Shown: positions 17,803-26,510, numbered from the stretch's first letter. The stretch is DNA of 51,240 nt from Bacillota bacterium (GCA_021793215.1 JAJYTE010000017.1:1-51240), one strand, 5' to 3'. Numbers and translations are program-made. Notes: generated by a model from the letters alone, not told the origin.

Positions 17803-18695
17803 AGGATGCGCTGGCCGAACGCGGAGAGGGCGAGCTCGGCCGCAAGGCGGCCGGTGCGGTTCGCGATGTCCAGGATGGGGTTCACCTCGACGATCTCGAG
17901 CGATGTGAGGACGCCCGCCGCCGACAGCATCTCCATCGCAAGGTGCGCCTCGCGGTAGGTGATGCCGCCCTGGTGCGGCGTCCCGACGCCGGGAGCGTCG
18001 TCGGGGTCCATGACGTCCATGTCAAAGCTAACGTGCACAGATGACGCGCCTTCGATGTCGCGGAGTGCGCGCTTCATCACCTCGCGCATGCCGAGCGCGT
18101 CGATATCGGACATCGTGTAGACGCGCACCTCCGATTGCTGCAGCGCCTGGCGCTCGAGGGGGTCGAGTTCCCGGATGCCGATCATCACCAGACGGCTCTC
18201 CTTGATCGGCGGCGCACCGTCGCGCCCGGCCAGCAGCGCCGGGTTGCCGCGCCCGACCGAGGCGGCGGCCGGCATTCCGTGGATGTTGCCCGACGGGCTC
18301 GTCTCGTCCGTGTTGAAGTCCCCGTGGGTGTCGAACCAGAGCACCGCAGCATCGCTGCTCGCCCTCGCGACGCCCGCGATCGTGCCGAGCGCGATCGCGT
18401 GGTCCCCGCCCAGTACGAGCGGCACCCTTCCCTGACGCAGAACGTCCTCGACGGTGCGGCCGAGTTCCCGGCAGACGCCGACGATCTCGTCGAGGTACTT
18501 CAGCTTGGGGTTGCCGTGGTGCGACTCCTCAGGGATCGGGACCCGCAGGTCGCCGAGGTCGTCGACCTCGAGCCCGAGCCGCTCCAGGCGCTCCTCGAGC
18601 GCCGCGTAGCGGATCGCGGAAGGTCCCATGTCGACGCCCCGGCGTCCCGCTCCGAGGTCCATCGGCACCCCGAGTACGCTGATCGATCGCTTCAA
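17799..18695 (-). CDS. rocF: Arginase
   Basis: 298 residues, the bacterial arginase length. Manganese ligands lie in GGDHAIALGT, WFDTHGDFN and SFDMDVMDPD; the segment GNIHGMPAA is arginase-specific within the ureohydrolase family. It hydrolyses arginine to ornithine and urea. TTG 18695 follows AGGAGG with 8-base spacing. It lies about 2.3 kb from the arginine biosynthetic operon, so synthesis and degradation are side by side. An inverted repeat at 18726-18741 just upstream may be its operator. Confidence 0.95.
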   Translation of the reverse strand: MKRSISVLGVPMDLGAGRRGVDMGPSAIRYAALEERLERLGLEVDDLGDLRVPIPEESHHGNPKLKYLDEIVGVCRELGRTVEDVLRQGRVPLVLGGDHAIALGTIAGVARASSDAAVLWFDTHGDFNTDETSPSGNIHGMPAAASVGRGNPALLAGRDGAPPIKESRLVMIGIRELDPLERQALQQSEVRVYTMSDIDALGMREVMKRALRDIEGASSVHVSFDMDVMDPDDAPGVGTPHQGGITYREAHLAMEMLSAAGVLTSLEIVEVNPILDIANRTGRLAAELALSAFGQRIL

Positions 18696-18725
18696 GGCTG
18701 ACTCCTCCTAGGGCATCACGTGGTG

Positions 18726-18741
18726 TATACAAGCAAGTATA
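18726..18741. promoter_or_regulatory. Inverted repeat upstream of arginase
   Basis: TATAC-N6-GTATA, in an AT-rich island about 30-45 bases before the arginase start. The minus-strand reading contains a -10-like TATACT (18741-18736) but the expected -35 position is pure GC. That is consistent with an activator-dependent promoter or an operator. Confidence 0.35.
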
Positions 18742-18787
18742 GAGTGGGCCGCGCGGCGCGCGCCATCCGCCGAACGGCCTTCCGCAG

Positions 18788-19876
18788 TCAGATGCCGGTG
18801 TAGGTGCCGATCCGGGCGTCCTCGGGGTAGCCGCGCACCTCCCAGTACCCAAGCACCTGCTCCTTGCCGACCCAGATGCCGTCGAGCCACTTCACCGACT
18901 TGTAGCCGTACATGCCCGGCACCACGAGCCGCACGGGCGCGCCCTGGGCCCGCGGCAGCGCCTGCCCGTCGATCTCCCACGCGATCAGCGGACGGTACTG
19001 CCGAATCTGGGCGGCGCTCATGCCGTCGGTGTAGACACCGTCCCCGGAGGCGAAGCCGACCCAGCGCTCGGTCCCCTCGTTCCACCCGTACTGCTGAAGC
19101 AGTGTCAGAAGGTCGACGCCCCGGAAGTCGACGCCCGCGACGGACCATCCCGTGACGCAGGTGAAGTCGAGCTTGCGCAGGATCTGCGGCATCGCCAAGA
19201 GCTCCTGGAAGCCGATGCTCGCCGGCGCTTTGTCGAGGCCGCGCAGGCGCAGCCGCCACGTGGCGCGGGGAATGTCGGGGAAGCCGGATACCACCGTGTA
19301 GGGCACGAAGCCGGGAAGGGCGCCTGAGGCTTCGCTGAAGACGGCCTTCGGGCCGCTTCGCCATACTCCCCCGCCCAGCAGGCGCAGCACGCCCGGCAAG
19401 GAGTAGAGCGCAGGCAGCGCAAGCAGTGCACCGGCTCCCCAGCGCAGCACGGCACGCCGTGTGAGGCCGGGCCCAGTCACTTCGACGTGGCGGGGCCGCT
19501 CGCGCCAGAGGTGCACCGCGAGCCATGCGACGAGGCCCGCCGCCGACGCGGCATGCACGAGCGTCGCAACGTCGCGCGTCGCACCGTTGCCCACCAGCAG
19601 CCCAAGACCGCTCAGCACGAGCAGTGCGACAAGCGCGAAGGCGACGCGGTGCTGGTTCTCCCCGCCCTTCGGCGGCCAGGGGAAGAGGCGCAGCGAGGCC
19701 ACGAGCAGCCCCAGGCCATAGGCGATGCCGCCGTAGGTGTGCACGAGTTGCGTCGCCGGCAGGAGCGAGCCCAGGGCGACGCGTGCAGACGGCAGGAAGA
19801 GCCCGAACCCCGTGAGCAGCAGCGCGATCAGGAGCGCCGCATTGCGCCAGTGGCGCGCGAAGAAGGTCCGGCCCAA
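18788..19876 (-). CDS. Membrane-anchored sulfite-oxidase-family molybdopterin enzyme
   Basis: 362 residues. The first 125 residues contain four transmembrane helices resembling a cytochrome b561/ferric-reductase-like domain (LLIALLLTGFGLFLPSA, THTYGGIAYGLGLLVASL-type, ALVALLVLSGLGLLVG, AASAAGLVAWLAVHLW). A twin-arginine-like segment follows (TRRAVLRWGAGALLALPAL), then the oxidoreductase domain with the Mo-coordinating cysteine in FTCVTGWSV and the conserved MYGYKSVKWLDGI. It probably oxidises or reduces a sulfur or sulfoxide substrate outside the membrane, with electrons passing to the membrane domain. TTG 19876 follows GGGGGAG with 6-base spacing. Confidence 0.85.
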   Translation of the reverse strand: MGRTFFARHWRNAALLIALLLTGFGLFLPSARVALGSLLPATQLVHTYGGIAYGLGLLVASLRLFPWPPKGGENQHRVAFALVALLVLSGLGLLVGNGATRDVATLVHAASAAGLVAWLAVHLWRERPRHVEVTGPGLTRRAVLRWGAGALLALPALYSLPGVLRLLGGGVWRSGPKAVFSEASGALPGFVPYTVVSGFPDIPRATWRLRLRGLDKAPASIGFQELLAMPQILRKLDFTCVTGWSVAGVDFRGVDLLTLLQQYGWNEGTERWVGFASGDGVYTDGMSAAQIRQYRPLIAWEIDGQALPRAQGAPVRLVVPGMYGYKSVKWLDGIWVGKEQVLGYWEVRGYPEDARIGTYTGI

Positions 19877-19930
19877 TCATGACTCCCCCGGTGGGTCTTT
19901 CCTCCATTCTACCGCATCCGAGGGGTAGCG

Positions 19931-20563
19931 CTAGCGTTGCGCGAGCAGCATTCCCAGGCTGTCCGCCTGGAGGTGCTCACGCTGCGCGAGGTCGAGGACC
20001 GCGCGCAGCTCCTTGTACCCCTCCATGTCGTCGCGGACCGACACGATGTCGCCGGGGTGGAGTTTGGCCGGGAGCTTGCGCAGCGCCTCGTCGGTGTCGC
20101 CGACGTTCCAGAGCACGATGCGCAGGTGGGCGGTCCGCGCCGCGCGTACCACGCTGCGGTCGACCGAGCCGAAGGGGGGCCGGAGGTACGGGCCAGAGAT
20201 CGGCACGGCCGCCGAGATCAGCGTCGCGGTGCGGCGCACCTCGCTGGCGATCTCTTGGTAGGGCCGGCCTGCGAGGCGCCGATGGTGGAACCCGTGGTTC
20301 GCGATCTCGCAGCCTGCAGCGCGGATCTCGAGCAGCATCTGCGGTTCGTCGCGCAGCGCGTCCCCGTTCACGAAGAACGTTGCGCTCGCCCCGCGCTCCC
20401 GCAGGAGGCGGAGGATCATCGGCGTGACGCGGCCGTCGGGCCCGTCGTTCACCGTCAGCGCGACCGCGCGGCGGTGGGTCGGCACATGCATCAGCCCGGC
20501 GGCGGGATGCGTTCGCACCATGGGCAGAAGACTCAGGACGATGGCCAAGAGCGCAGGCAGCAA
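19931..20563 (-). CDS. NodB-like polysaccharide deacetylase with altered catalytic residues
   Basis: 210 residues with an N-terminal signal/anchor (LPALLAIVLSLLPMV). NodB-fold motifs are recognisable: motif 1 reads TVNDGPD instead of TFDDGP, so the catalytic-base Asp is Asn; motif 2 is NHGFHH; motif 3 is RPPFG; motif 4 is WNVGDTDE; motif 5 ends GDIVSVRDD where LHHD or MHD is usual. Two catalytic positions are therefore substituted. It may be inactive, or a binding/regulatory protein, as for some sporulation deacetylase paralogues. TTG 20563 follows GGGAGG with 7-base spacing. Divergent from the L,D-transpeptidase. Confidence 0.82.
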   Translation of the reverse strand: MLPALLAIVLSLLPMVRTHPAAGLMHVPTHRRAVALTVNDGPDGRVTPMILRLLRERGASATFFVNGDALRDEPQMLLEIRAAGCEIANHGFHHRRLAGRPYQEIASEVRRTATLISAAVPISGPYLRPPFGSVDRSVVRAARTAHLRIVLWNVGDTDEALRKLPAKLHPGDIVSVRDDMEGYKELRAVLDLAQREHLQADSLGMLLAQR

Positions 20564-20691
20564 CGCGATCCCTCCCAGGCCGGAGTGTACCCAGCGCCCG
20601 CGAAGGGAAGCGGCCCAAATCTTGCCCGTATCGCCCTGCCTTCCGCTCGCACCTTAGGTTGGGGTCGATTCCATCCGGGAGGTGTACGCGC

Positions 20692-21435
20692 TTGCTCCCC
20701 ATGCTCCTGGCGCTTCCCATCACCGCGCCGGCGCCCACCACCCCGCCGCGTGAGCCCGTTCGCATCGTGATCGACGCAGACCATCGGACGCTGACAGTCT
20801 ACTCGGGCGATGCGCCCTACAAGGTCTTCCCCTGCGCCGTGGGCAAGCCGTCCACCCCGACGCCGCTCGGCGAGTGGGCGATCCAGGAGAAGGCGCACTG
20901 GGGCGGCGCCTTCGGCACGCGCTGGATGCGGCTGACGATCCCATACGGCATCTACGGCGTCCACGGCACGAGCAACCCGGGCTCGATCGGCAGCTTCGCG
21001 TCGCATGGCTGCGTGCGCATGTTCAACCGCGACGTCGAGCAGGTCTACTCCTGGGTGCAGGTCGGGACTCCCGTGTCCGTCGTGGGCACCCCACCGCGGC
21101 GCACGGTCTACGAGGGCGACCGCGGCTCCGAGATCTCGGACGTGCAGCTCGCGCTCTCCCGCATGGGCTACTACGAGGGTCCCGTCTCCGGGATCTTCAC
21201 GCCCCAGCTCGCGGAGGCGGTCTCGCTGTTCCAGTCGAAGCACGGCATCCGTCCGGACGGCATCATCGGCCGATCGACCTACGAGGCGATGGGCCTCTAC
21301 CCGCCTCGCCGCACCCACCCCAAGTGGCAGCCGCTGCCGCGGCGCACGGAGCCGCCCAAGGAAACTCCGGTTCCCAAGGGCGCCTTCCGAAGGAACCCTC
21401 TCGCCGACTGGTGGCGCAGGCGCGTCGTCGGCTGA
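20692..21435 (+). CDS. L,D-transpeptidase (YkuD) with C-terminal peptidoglycan-binding domain
   Basis: 247 residues. A short hydrophobic N-terminus (LPMLLALPITAPAP) precedes a YkuD domain with the catalytic motif HGTSNPGSIGSFASHGCVRM (cysteine near residue 109). A PG_binding_1 repeat follows (DVQLALSRMGYYEGPVSGIF...VSLFQSKHGIRPDGIIG). It makes or edits 3-3 peptidoglycan cross-links or attaches proteins in the wall. TTG 20692 is preferred because GGGAGG lies 9 bases upstream. The last 45 residues are proline- and basic-rich. Confidence 0.92.
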   Translation: MLPMLLALPITAPAPTTPPREPVRIVIDADHRTLTVYSGDAPYKVFPCAVGKPSTPTPLGEWAIQEKAHWGGAFGTRWMRLTIPYGIYGVHGTSNPGSIGSFASHGCVRMFNRDVEQVYSWVQVGTPVSVVGTPPRRTVYEGDRGSEISDVQLALSRMGYYEGPVSGIFTPQLAEAVSLFQSKHGIRPDGIIGRSTYEAMGLYPPRRTHPKWQPLPRRTEPPKETPVPKGAFRRNPLADWWRRRVVG

Positions 21436-21495
21436 GGATGGATCCCGAATCTGCGCCCAGAGGGCGGCGGCGGTCCAGGAGGGCCAAACTGGCAG

Positions 21496-21524
21496 TTGAC
21501 GCGCGGCCGCGCAGGCGTTAGATT
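21496..21524 (+). promoter_or_regulatory. Promoter of the riboswitch-gltB transcript
   Basis: -35 TTGACG (21496-21501) and -10 TAGATT (21519-21524) with a 17-base spacer. The predicted start near 21531 lies about 40 bases before the lysine aptamer. Confidence 0.65.
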
Positions 21525-21568
21525 GCTGTCTTAACACCCAGAGGTCGCCCTGAAAAGGCTCGCCCCTG

Positions 21569-21760
21569 GGGAGATAGAGGCGCGAACGCCAAGAGTAACG
21601 GCTCGGAGGATGGCACCGAGGAAGGGCCGTGGAAGGGGCGCTCGCCGAAACGCCGGAGATGCCGAATCTTCGCGCGTTGGGCTTGCATCCAACAGGTGCA
21701 GGTCTGTCACTGGATTCTCTCGCCGGCAAGACGCGAGGGTACGGTGGAGCGCTATCTCGT
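21569..21760 (+). ncRNA. Lysine riboswitch (L-box) aptamer
   Basis: P1 is a perfect 7-bp helix: GAGATAG (21571-21577) with CTATCTC (21752-21758). All five lysine-box landmarks appear in order: AGAGGCGCGAACGCCAAGAGTA, GGAGGATGG, GGGGCGCTCGCCGAA, a TGCATCCAACAGGTGCA kissing-arm region with CTGTCAC, and TGGAGCGCTATCTC. The order and spacing follow the Bacillus lysC leader. Downstream, a GC hairpin (21774-21799) and CCTCC (21832-21836), able to pair with the gltB GGAGG (21861-21865), form a plausible expression platform acting on translation. Confidence 0.92.
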
Positions 21761-21773
21761 TTGCGTTTGGTAC

Positions 21774-21865
21774 CGCGGCGGCGATCATCGCCCACCGCGA
21801 GGGTGCAACTGGATACAGGAGCGCCGCCATTCCTCCGAGATGCCCATCGCAGCCCAACAAGGAGG
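21774..21865 (+). promoter_or_regulatory. Expression platform between the lysine aptamer and gltB
   Basis: Hairpin CGCGG-C-GGCG-AUCAU-CGCC-CA-CCGCG at 21774-21799 has no U-tract. CCTCC at 21832-21836 is complementary to the ribosome binding site GGAGG at 21861-21865, with GATG/CATC able to stack between them. Sequestration of the start site is therefore more likely than termination. Confidence 0.45.
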
Positions 21866-21873
21866 GGTGGCTT

Positions 21874-24800
21874 TTGTTGTACCCAATCGGCGGTGGAAGG
21901 GGCCTCTTGGATCCGCGCGACGAGCGTGACGCGTGCGGGGTAGGCTTTGCCGCCACCCTTCATGTCGGGTCGCACGAGATCCTGCGGCTGGGACTCTTGG
22001 CCCTCGAGCGCGTGGCGCACCGCGGCGCGGTAGGCGGCGACGGCGCTACGGGCGACGGCGCCGGCATCATGACCCAGGTTCCCCGCGGTCTCATGGCGGA
22101 GGAGCTCTCGCGACTGGGATGGGACCCGGCCGCGGCGGACTCGATCGGCGTCGGCGTCTTCTTCCTGCCGCAGGACGACGGCGAGCGGGCCGCTGCCTGC
22201 GCCGACGCGGAATTCTCGGTGCGCGCCCAGGGCGTTTCGTCGTTCGCCTGGCGCGAAGTGCCGGTGCAGCTCGATCTTCTGGGGGAGACTGCGCGGCGCA
22301 GCGCCCCCGTCCTGCGCCACCTGCTCGCGGTCCGACCGGAGGCGGATGACGACGACGCGTTCGAGCGGCGACTCTACCAGGCGCGCCGCGACATCGAGCG
22401 GTCCTTCGCCGCGCGCGGCGCTGGCCGCGACGACCTCTACATCGCGTCGTTCTCCGCGAAGACGATCGTCTACAAGGGGCTGCTCTCGGCCGACCAGCTC
22501 AGCCGCTTCTACCTCGACCTGCAAAGCCCGCTCTACGAAACCCAGATCTGCATGTTCCACCAGCGCTTCAGCACGAACACCGCGCCGAACTGGAGCCGCG
22601 TCCAGCCGTTCCGTCGGCTCGCGCACAACGGCGAGATCAACACGCTGCGCGGCAACGTCCTCGCGATGGAGGCCCGCCTGCCGGGCGTCGTGGACGCGCA
22701 CACCTCCGACTCGGGCATGCTCGACAACGCCGCCGAGCACCTCAACCTCTTCTCTGCGCGCGATCTGCGCCACGTCCTGATGCTGCTGGTGCCCGAGGCC
22801 TGGGATGCCGTGCCGGATCTCGCGCCAGAGCGCCGGGCATTCCTGCGCTACCACGCGTGCCTGATGGAGCCCTGGGACGGCCCCGCCGCGCTCGCGTTCA
22901 GCGACGGGACACTCGTCGGAGCGACGCTGGACCGCAACGGCCTGCGCCCGATGCGCTACGCGATCACCGAGGACGGACTCGTCGTCGCGGGCTCGGAGGC
23001 CGGGATCTTCGACCTCGCCCCGAAGCGAGTGATGCGCTACGGCAAGCTCGGTCCCGGCCAGATGCTGGCCGTCGACGTCGCGCGCGGCAAGGTCCTCGAA
23101 CCGGACGAGAACAGGGCGGAGGTGTGCAAGCGTCAGCCCTACGGCCGCTGGGTCGACGAGCAGACCGTCACGTTCGGTCAGCTGGAGATCCCGCTCAGCG
23201 GGCTTCCCCAGCTCGCCGCGGACGACCTCGCCCGCCTGCAGACCGCCTTCGCCTACTCCTCGGAGGAGATCGCGCAGGTGCTGGGGCCGATGGTCGCGCA
23301 CGCCAAGCCGCCGAACGGCGCGATGGGCGACGACACGCCCCATGCGGCGCTCTCGGCACTCGAACGCCCGCTCTTCCACTACTTCAAGCAGCGGTTCGCG
23401 GAGGTCACGAACCCGCCGATCGACCACCTGCGCGAGGCGCTCGTCTTCTCGATCCAGTCGCGCCTCGGCCCGCGCGGCAACGTGCTCGAGGAGACGGCGG
23501 ACCACGCCCACCTGATCGAGCTGCCGAGTCCTTTGCTGAGCGACGCGGAGCTCGCATCTCTGAGGGCGTGCGGCGACCAGTATCCCGCGTTCGCCAGCCG
23601 AACGCTTTCGACCCTCATGCCGCGCGTCGAAGGCCCTCTTGGACTCCAGGCGGCGCTCGCGCGGCTCTGCGCCCAGGCGCAGGAAGCCGTCGACGAGGGT
23701 GCGGGCCTCCTGATCCTGAGCGACCGCGGCGTCGATGCGGACCAGGTCCCTCTGCCCTCGCTTCTGGCGCTCGGTGCGGTGCACCACCACCTCGTGCGGC
23801 AGGGGCGGCGCATGCGCGCCAGCCTGATCGTCGAGAGCGGCGAACCCCGAGAGGTACACCACGTCGCAGCGCTGCTCGGCTTCGGCGCGAACGCCGTCAA
23901 CCCGTACCTTGCGCTCGGCATCGTGCGCGATATGGCGGAGCGCGGTCGCGTACGCGGCAGCCTGCCGGCGGCGGAGGCGGAGCGAAACTACCGCCGCGCC
24001 CTGGAGGACGGCCTGCGCAAGGTGATGTCGCGCATGGGCATCTCCACGGTCGACGGCTACATCGGCGCCCAGATCTTCGAGGCCGTGGGCATCGGCCCCG
24101 AGGTGATCGCGCGCTGCTTCCCCAAGACCCCGTCCGGCATCGGCGGCATCGGTTTCGCCGAGATCGGCGAGCGCATGTTCGCCTGGCACCGCCGCGCGTT
24201 CGCGGAGCCCGCCGAGAAGCCGGCGCTGAGCGGCTTCTACCAGTTCCGCAAGGGCGGAGAGAAGCACGAGTTCAGCCCGGGCGTCGTCGCGGCAATCCAC
24301 GCCGCGATCGAGGAGGCGCCCTCCGATCCGCTGGCCGCGGCGGCCGATCTCGAGAGCACGGCAGCCTACGGTCGCTACCAGGAGTTCAAGGCGCTCCTCG
24401 CGGGTGAGGCCCCGAGCCAGATCCGCCACCTGCTCGCGCTGCGCTCGGATCGCCAGCCCGTCCCCCTCTCCGAGGTGGAACCGGTCGAGGCGATCGTGGG
24501 CCGCTTCTCCACCGGATCGATGTCGCTCGGGTCACTCTCGCCGGAGGCGCACGAGACGCTCGCGATCGCGATGAACCGGCTCGGCGGACTCTCCGGATCC
24601 GGCGAGGGCGGCGAGGACCCCTCACGCCTGCGCGACGAGCGGAGCAGCGGCATCAAGCAGATCGCGTCCGCCCGCTTCGGCGTCACGCCCTCCTACCTGA
24701 CGCACGCCCGGGAACTCCAGGTCAAGATGGCCCAGGGCTCCAAGCCGGGCGAGGGCGGGCAGATCGCCGGCAACAAGGTCACGGAGTACGTGGCGCGGCT

Positions 24801-26358
24801 TCGCCACACGACGCCCGGCATCACCTTGATCTCGCCGCCGCCGCACCACGACATCTACTCGATCGAGGACCTCGCCCAGTTGATCTACGACTTGCGGCAG
24901 ATCAACCCGCAGGCGCGCATCTCCGTCAAACTCGTCGCGGAGTCGGGCGTCGGCATCATCGCTGCCGGCGTCGCGAAGTGCCACGCGGATGTCATCCTGA
25001 TCAGCGGGCATGCGGGCGGCACGGGCAACTCGCCCCTGGACTCGATCAAGAACGCCGGCGTGCCCTGGGAGATCGGACTCGCCGAGACGCAGCAGACGCT
25101 CCTGGAGAACGGCCTGCGCCAGCGGGTCGCGGTGCGGGTCGACGGCGGCCTGCGCTCTGGCAAGGACGTCCTGATCGCCGCCCTGCTGGGCGCGGACGAG
25201 TTCAGCTTCGGCACGGCCGCGATGGTCGCCGAGGGATGCACGATGATGCGCATCTGCCACACCGACAACTGCCCTGTCGGGGTCGCGACGCAGAAGGCCG
25301 CCCTGCGCGCGAAGTTCACCGGAACGCCCGAGAAGGTGATGCTCTTCTTCCTGCTGGTCGCCCAGGAAGTGCGCGAGCTGCTGGCCACACTCGGCTACCG
25401 CAGCCTCGACGAGGTGATCGGCCGCACGGAGCTCCTCGCCCAGCGCGAGCCCGCCCTGCCCGGCGGCTTCGACCTCTCCCGGATGCTCCACGTACCGCAG
25501 GCGGCGGGCGACGAGCCGAGGCGCCACCTCGGCATGCGCAACGCGCCGCCGTCCGAGCCGCGCCTCGACGACGCGATCGCAGCAGCCGCCGAACCCGCCC
25601 TCGACAGAGGCACGCCGCTGCGCATGTGGAGCCGCATCAGCAACACCGACCGCACTGTCGGTGCGGCCCTCTTCCGCCGGATCGCAGAACTGGAAGCGGA
25701 ACTGCCCGACGGTACGGTCTCCGTCGCCTTCGAGGGGACGGCCGGCCAGTCGTTCGGCGCCTTCATGACGCCGGGCGTGTCGTTCGCCCTGACGGGACTC
25801 GCGAACGACTACGTCGGCAAGGGCATGGCCGGCGGGGAGATCGTGATCCGCCGCCATCCCGGCATGCGCGGCGCGACGCACGAGCACGTGCTGCTCGGCA
25901 ACACCGTGCTGTACGGAGCGACCGGGGGACGTCTCTTCGCCGCGGGCCGCGCCGGTGAGCGCTTCGCCGTGCGGAACTCCGGCGCCACGGCCGTCGTCGA
26001 GGGAGTCGGCGACCACGGCTGCGAGTACATGACGATGGGGACCGTGGTCGTGCTGGGCACGACGGGCCGCAACTTCGCCGCAGGCATGACGGGCGGCGAG
26101 GCGTTCGTCCTGGACGTCGACGGCCAGTTCCTGCGGCGCTGCAACCCCGACCTCGTGGCCCCGACAGATCTCCTGCCGGAGGACGAGGAGCGGCTGTGTG
26201 ACCTGATCGAGGCGTTCGCCCGCAAGACCGGAAGCGCCCGCGCGCGGGAGATCCTGAAGGAGTGGCCGCTTTGGCGCATGCGTTTCGTGCGGCTCGCCCC
26301 GAAAGCGGAGCGCCGGGAGATGCCCGCCGATTCCGAGGAGGCAGGGTCGATCGCCTAG
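21874..26358 (+). CDS. gltB: Glutamate synthase large (alpha) subunit
   Basis: 1494 residues, standard for GltB. The N-terminal class II glutaminase exposes its catalytic cysteine in RDACGVGFAA after removal of a short propeptide. The central and FMN domains contain GHAGGTGNSPLDSIKNAG, and the 3Fe-4S cysteines lie in MMRICHTDNCPVGVATQ. The C-terminal beta-helix follows (GGEIVIRRHP, NSGATAVVEGVGDHGCEYMTMG). It converts 2-oxoglutarate and glutamine to two glutamates. TTG 21874 follows AAGGAGG with 8-base spacing. No gltD (small subunit) is in the window; the island begins directly after. Expression is apparently under a lysine riboswitch, an unusual pairing. Confidence 0.96.
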   Translation: MLYPIGGGRGLLDPRDERDACGVGFAATLHVGSHEILRLGLLALERVAHRGAVGGDGATGDGAGIMTQVPRGLMAEELSRLGWDPAAADSIGVGVFFLPQDDGERAAACADAEFSVRAQGVSSFAWREVPVQLDLLGETARRSAPVLRHLLAVRPEADDDDAFERRLYQARRDIERSFAARGAGRDDLYIASFSAKTIVYKGLLSADQLSRFYLDLQSPLYETQICMFHQRFSTNTAPNWSRVQPFRRLAHNGEINTLRGNVLAMEARLPGVVDAHTSDSGMLDNAAEHLNLFSARDLRHVLMLLVPEAWDAVPDLAPERRAFLRYHACLMEPWDGPAALAFSDGTLVGATLDRNGLRPMRYAITEDGLVVAGSEAGIFDLAPKRVMRYGKLGPGQMLAVDVARGKVLEPDENRAEVCKRQPYGRWVDEQTVTFGQLEIPLSGLPQLAADDLARLQTAFAYSSEEIAQVLGPMVAHAKPPNGAMGDDTPHAALSALERPLFHYFKQRFAEVTNPPIDHLREALVFSIQSRLGPRGNVLEETADHAHLIELPSPLLSDAELASLRACGDQYPAFASRTLSTLMPRVEGPLGLQAALARLCAQAQEAVDEGAGLLILSDRGVDADQVPLPSLLALGAVHHHLVRQGRRMRASLIVESGEPREVHHVAALLGFGANAVNPYLALGIVRDMAERGRVRGSLPAAEAERNYRRALEDGLRKVMSRMGISTVDGYIGAQIFEAVGIGPEVIARCFPKTPSGIGGIGFAEIGERMFAWHRRAFAEPAEKPALSGFYQFRKGGEKHEFSPGVVAAIHAAIEEAPSDPLAAAADLESTAAYGRYQEFKALLAGEAPSQIRHLLALRSDRQPVPLSEVEPVEAIVGRFSTGSMSLGSLSPEAHETLAIAMNRLGGLSGSGEGGEDPSRLRDERSSGIKQIASARFGVTPSYLTHARELQVKMAQGSKPGEGGQIAGNKVTEYVARLRHTTPGITLISPPPHHDIYSIEDLAQLIYDLRQINPQARISVKLVAESGVGIIAAGVAKCHADVILISGHAGGTGNSPLDSIKNAGVPWEIGLAETQQTLLENGLRQRVAVRVDGGLRSGKDVLIAALLGADEFSFGTAAMVAEGCTMMRICHTDNCPVGVATQKAALRAKFTGTPEKVMLFFLLVAQEVRELLATLGYRSLDEVIGRTELLAQREPALPGGFDLSRMLHVPQAAGDEPRRHLGMRNAPPSEPRLDDAIAAAAEPALDRGTPLRMWSRISNTDRTVGAALFRRIAELEAELPDGTVSVAFEGTAGQSFGAFMTPGVSFALTGLANDYVGKGMAGGEIVIRRHPGMRGATHEHVLLGNTVLYGATGGRLFAAGRAGERFAVRNSGATAVVEGVGDHGCEYMTMGTVVVLGTTGRNFAAGMTGGEAFVLDVDGQFLRRCNPDLVAPTDLLPEDEERLCDLIEAFARKTGSARAREILKEWPLWRMRFVRLAPKAERREMPADSEEAGSIA

Positions 26359-26450
26359 CTTGCTCCCGTCGGCGCGCCGGGGATTGCGAAGGGCAGCCGA
26401 CAGCCGCGTGATCTTCGAAGACGGATTCTCGGGCACCGGCATGGTAAGGA

Positions 26451-26487
26451 GAGGAGGTATCGGGTTCAAATCCTGACGTCAGCTCCA
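26451..26487 (+). other. 3' end of a tRNA/tmRNA-like gene, probable attachment-site remnant
   Basis: GGAGGTA is followed by a T-arm: stem TCGGG (26460-26464), loop TTCAAAT, stem CCTGA (26472-26476). CGTCAGC-T-CCA then resembles the 3' acceptor strand ending in CCA at 26487. No matching 5' acceptor, D-arm or anticodon arm is found upstream. The ending CAGCTCCA also resembles the 3' end of tmRNA. Such 3' fragments are left where integrases insert into tRNA/tmRNA genes, and the accessory region starts here. Confidence 0.5.
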
Positions 26488-26510
26488 GAACTCAAGGCCC
26501 AGAGCGGTTT

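Noticed and set aside
21768-21779. TGGTACCGCGG downstream of the lysine aptamer resembles the T-box antiterminator core
   Set aside because: There is no T-box stem I or specifier loop; the upstream RNA is fully explained by the lysine riboswitch. Treated as coincidence within a GC-rich hairpin.
20533-24429. Very long minus-strand open frame (about 1300 codons) opposite gltB
   Set aside because: A GC-rich shadow of gltB codon structure; Arg/Glu-rich sequence without domains and crossing the riboswitch and L,D-transpeptidase gene.
26360-26487. A complete tRNA ending at 26487
   Set aside because: Only a T-arm and 3' acceptor strand are found; the best 5' partner pairs 5 of 7 and no D-arm or anticodon arm can be drawn.
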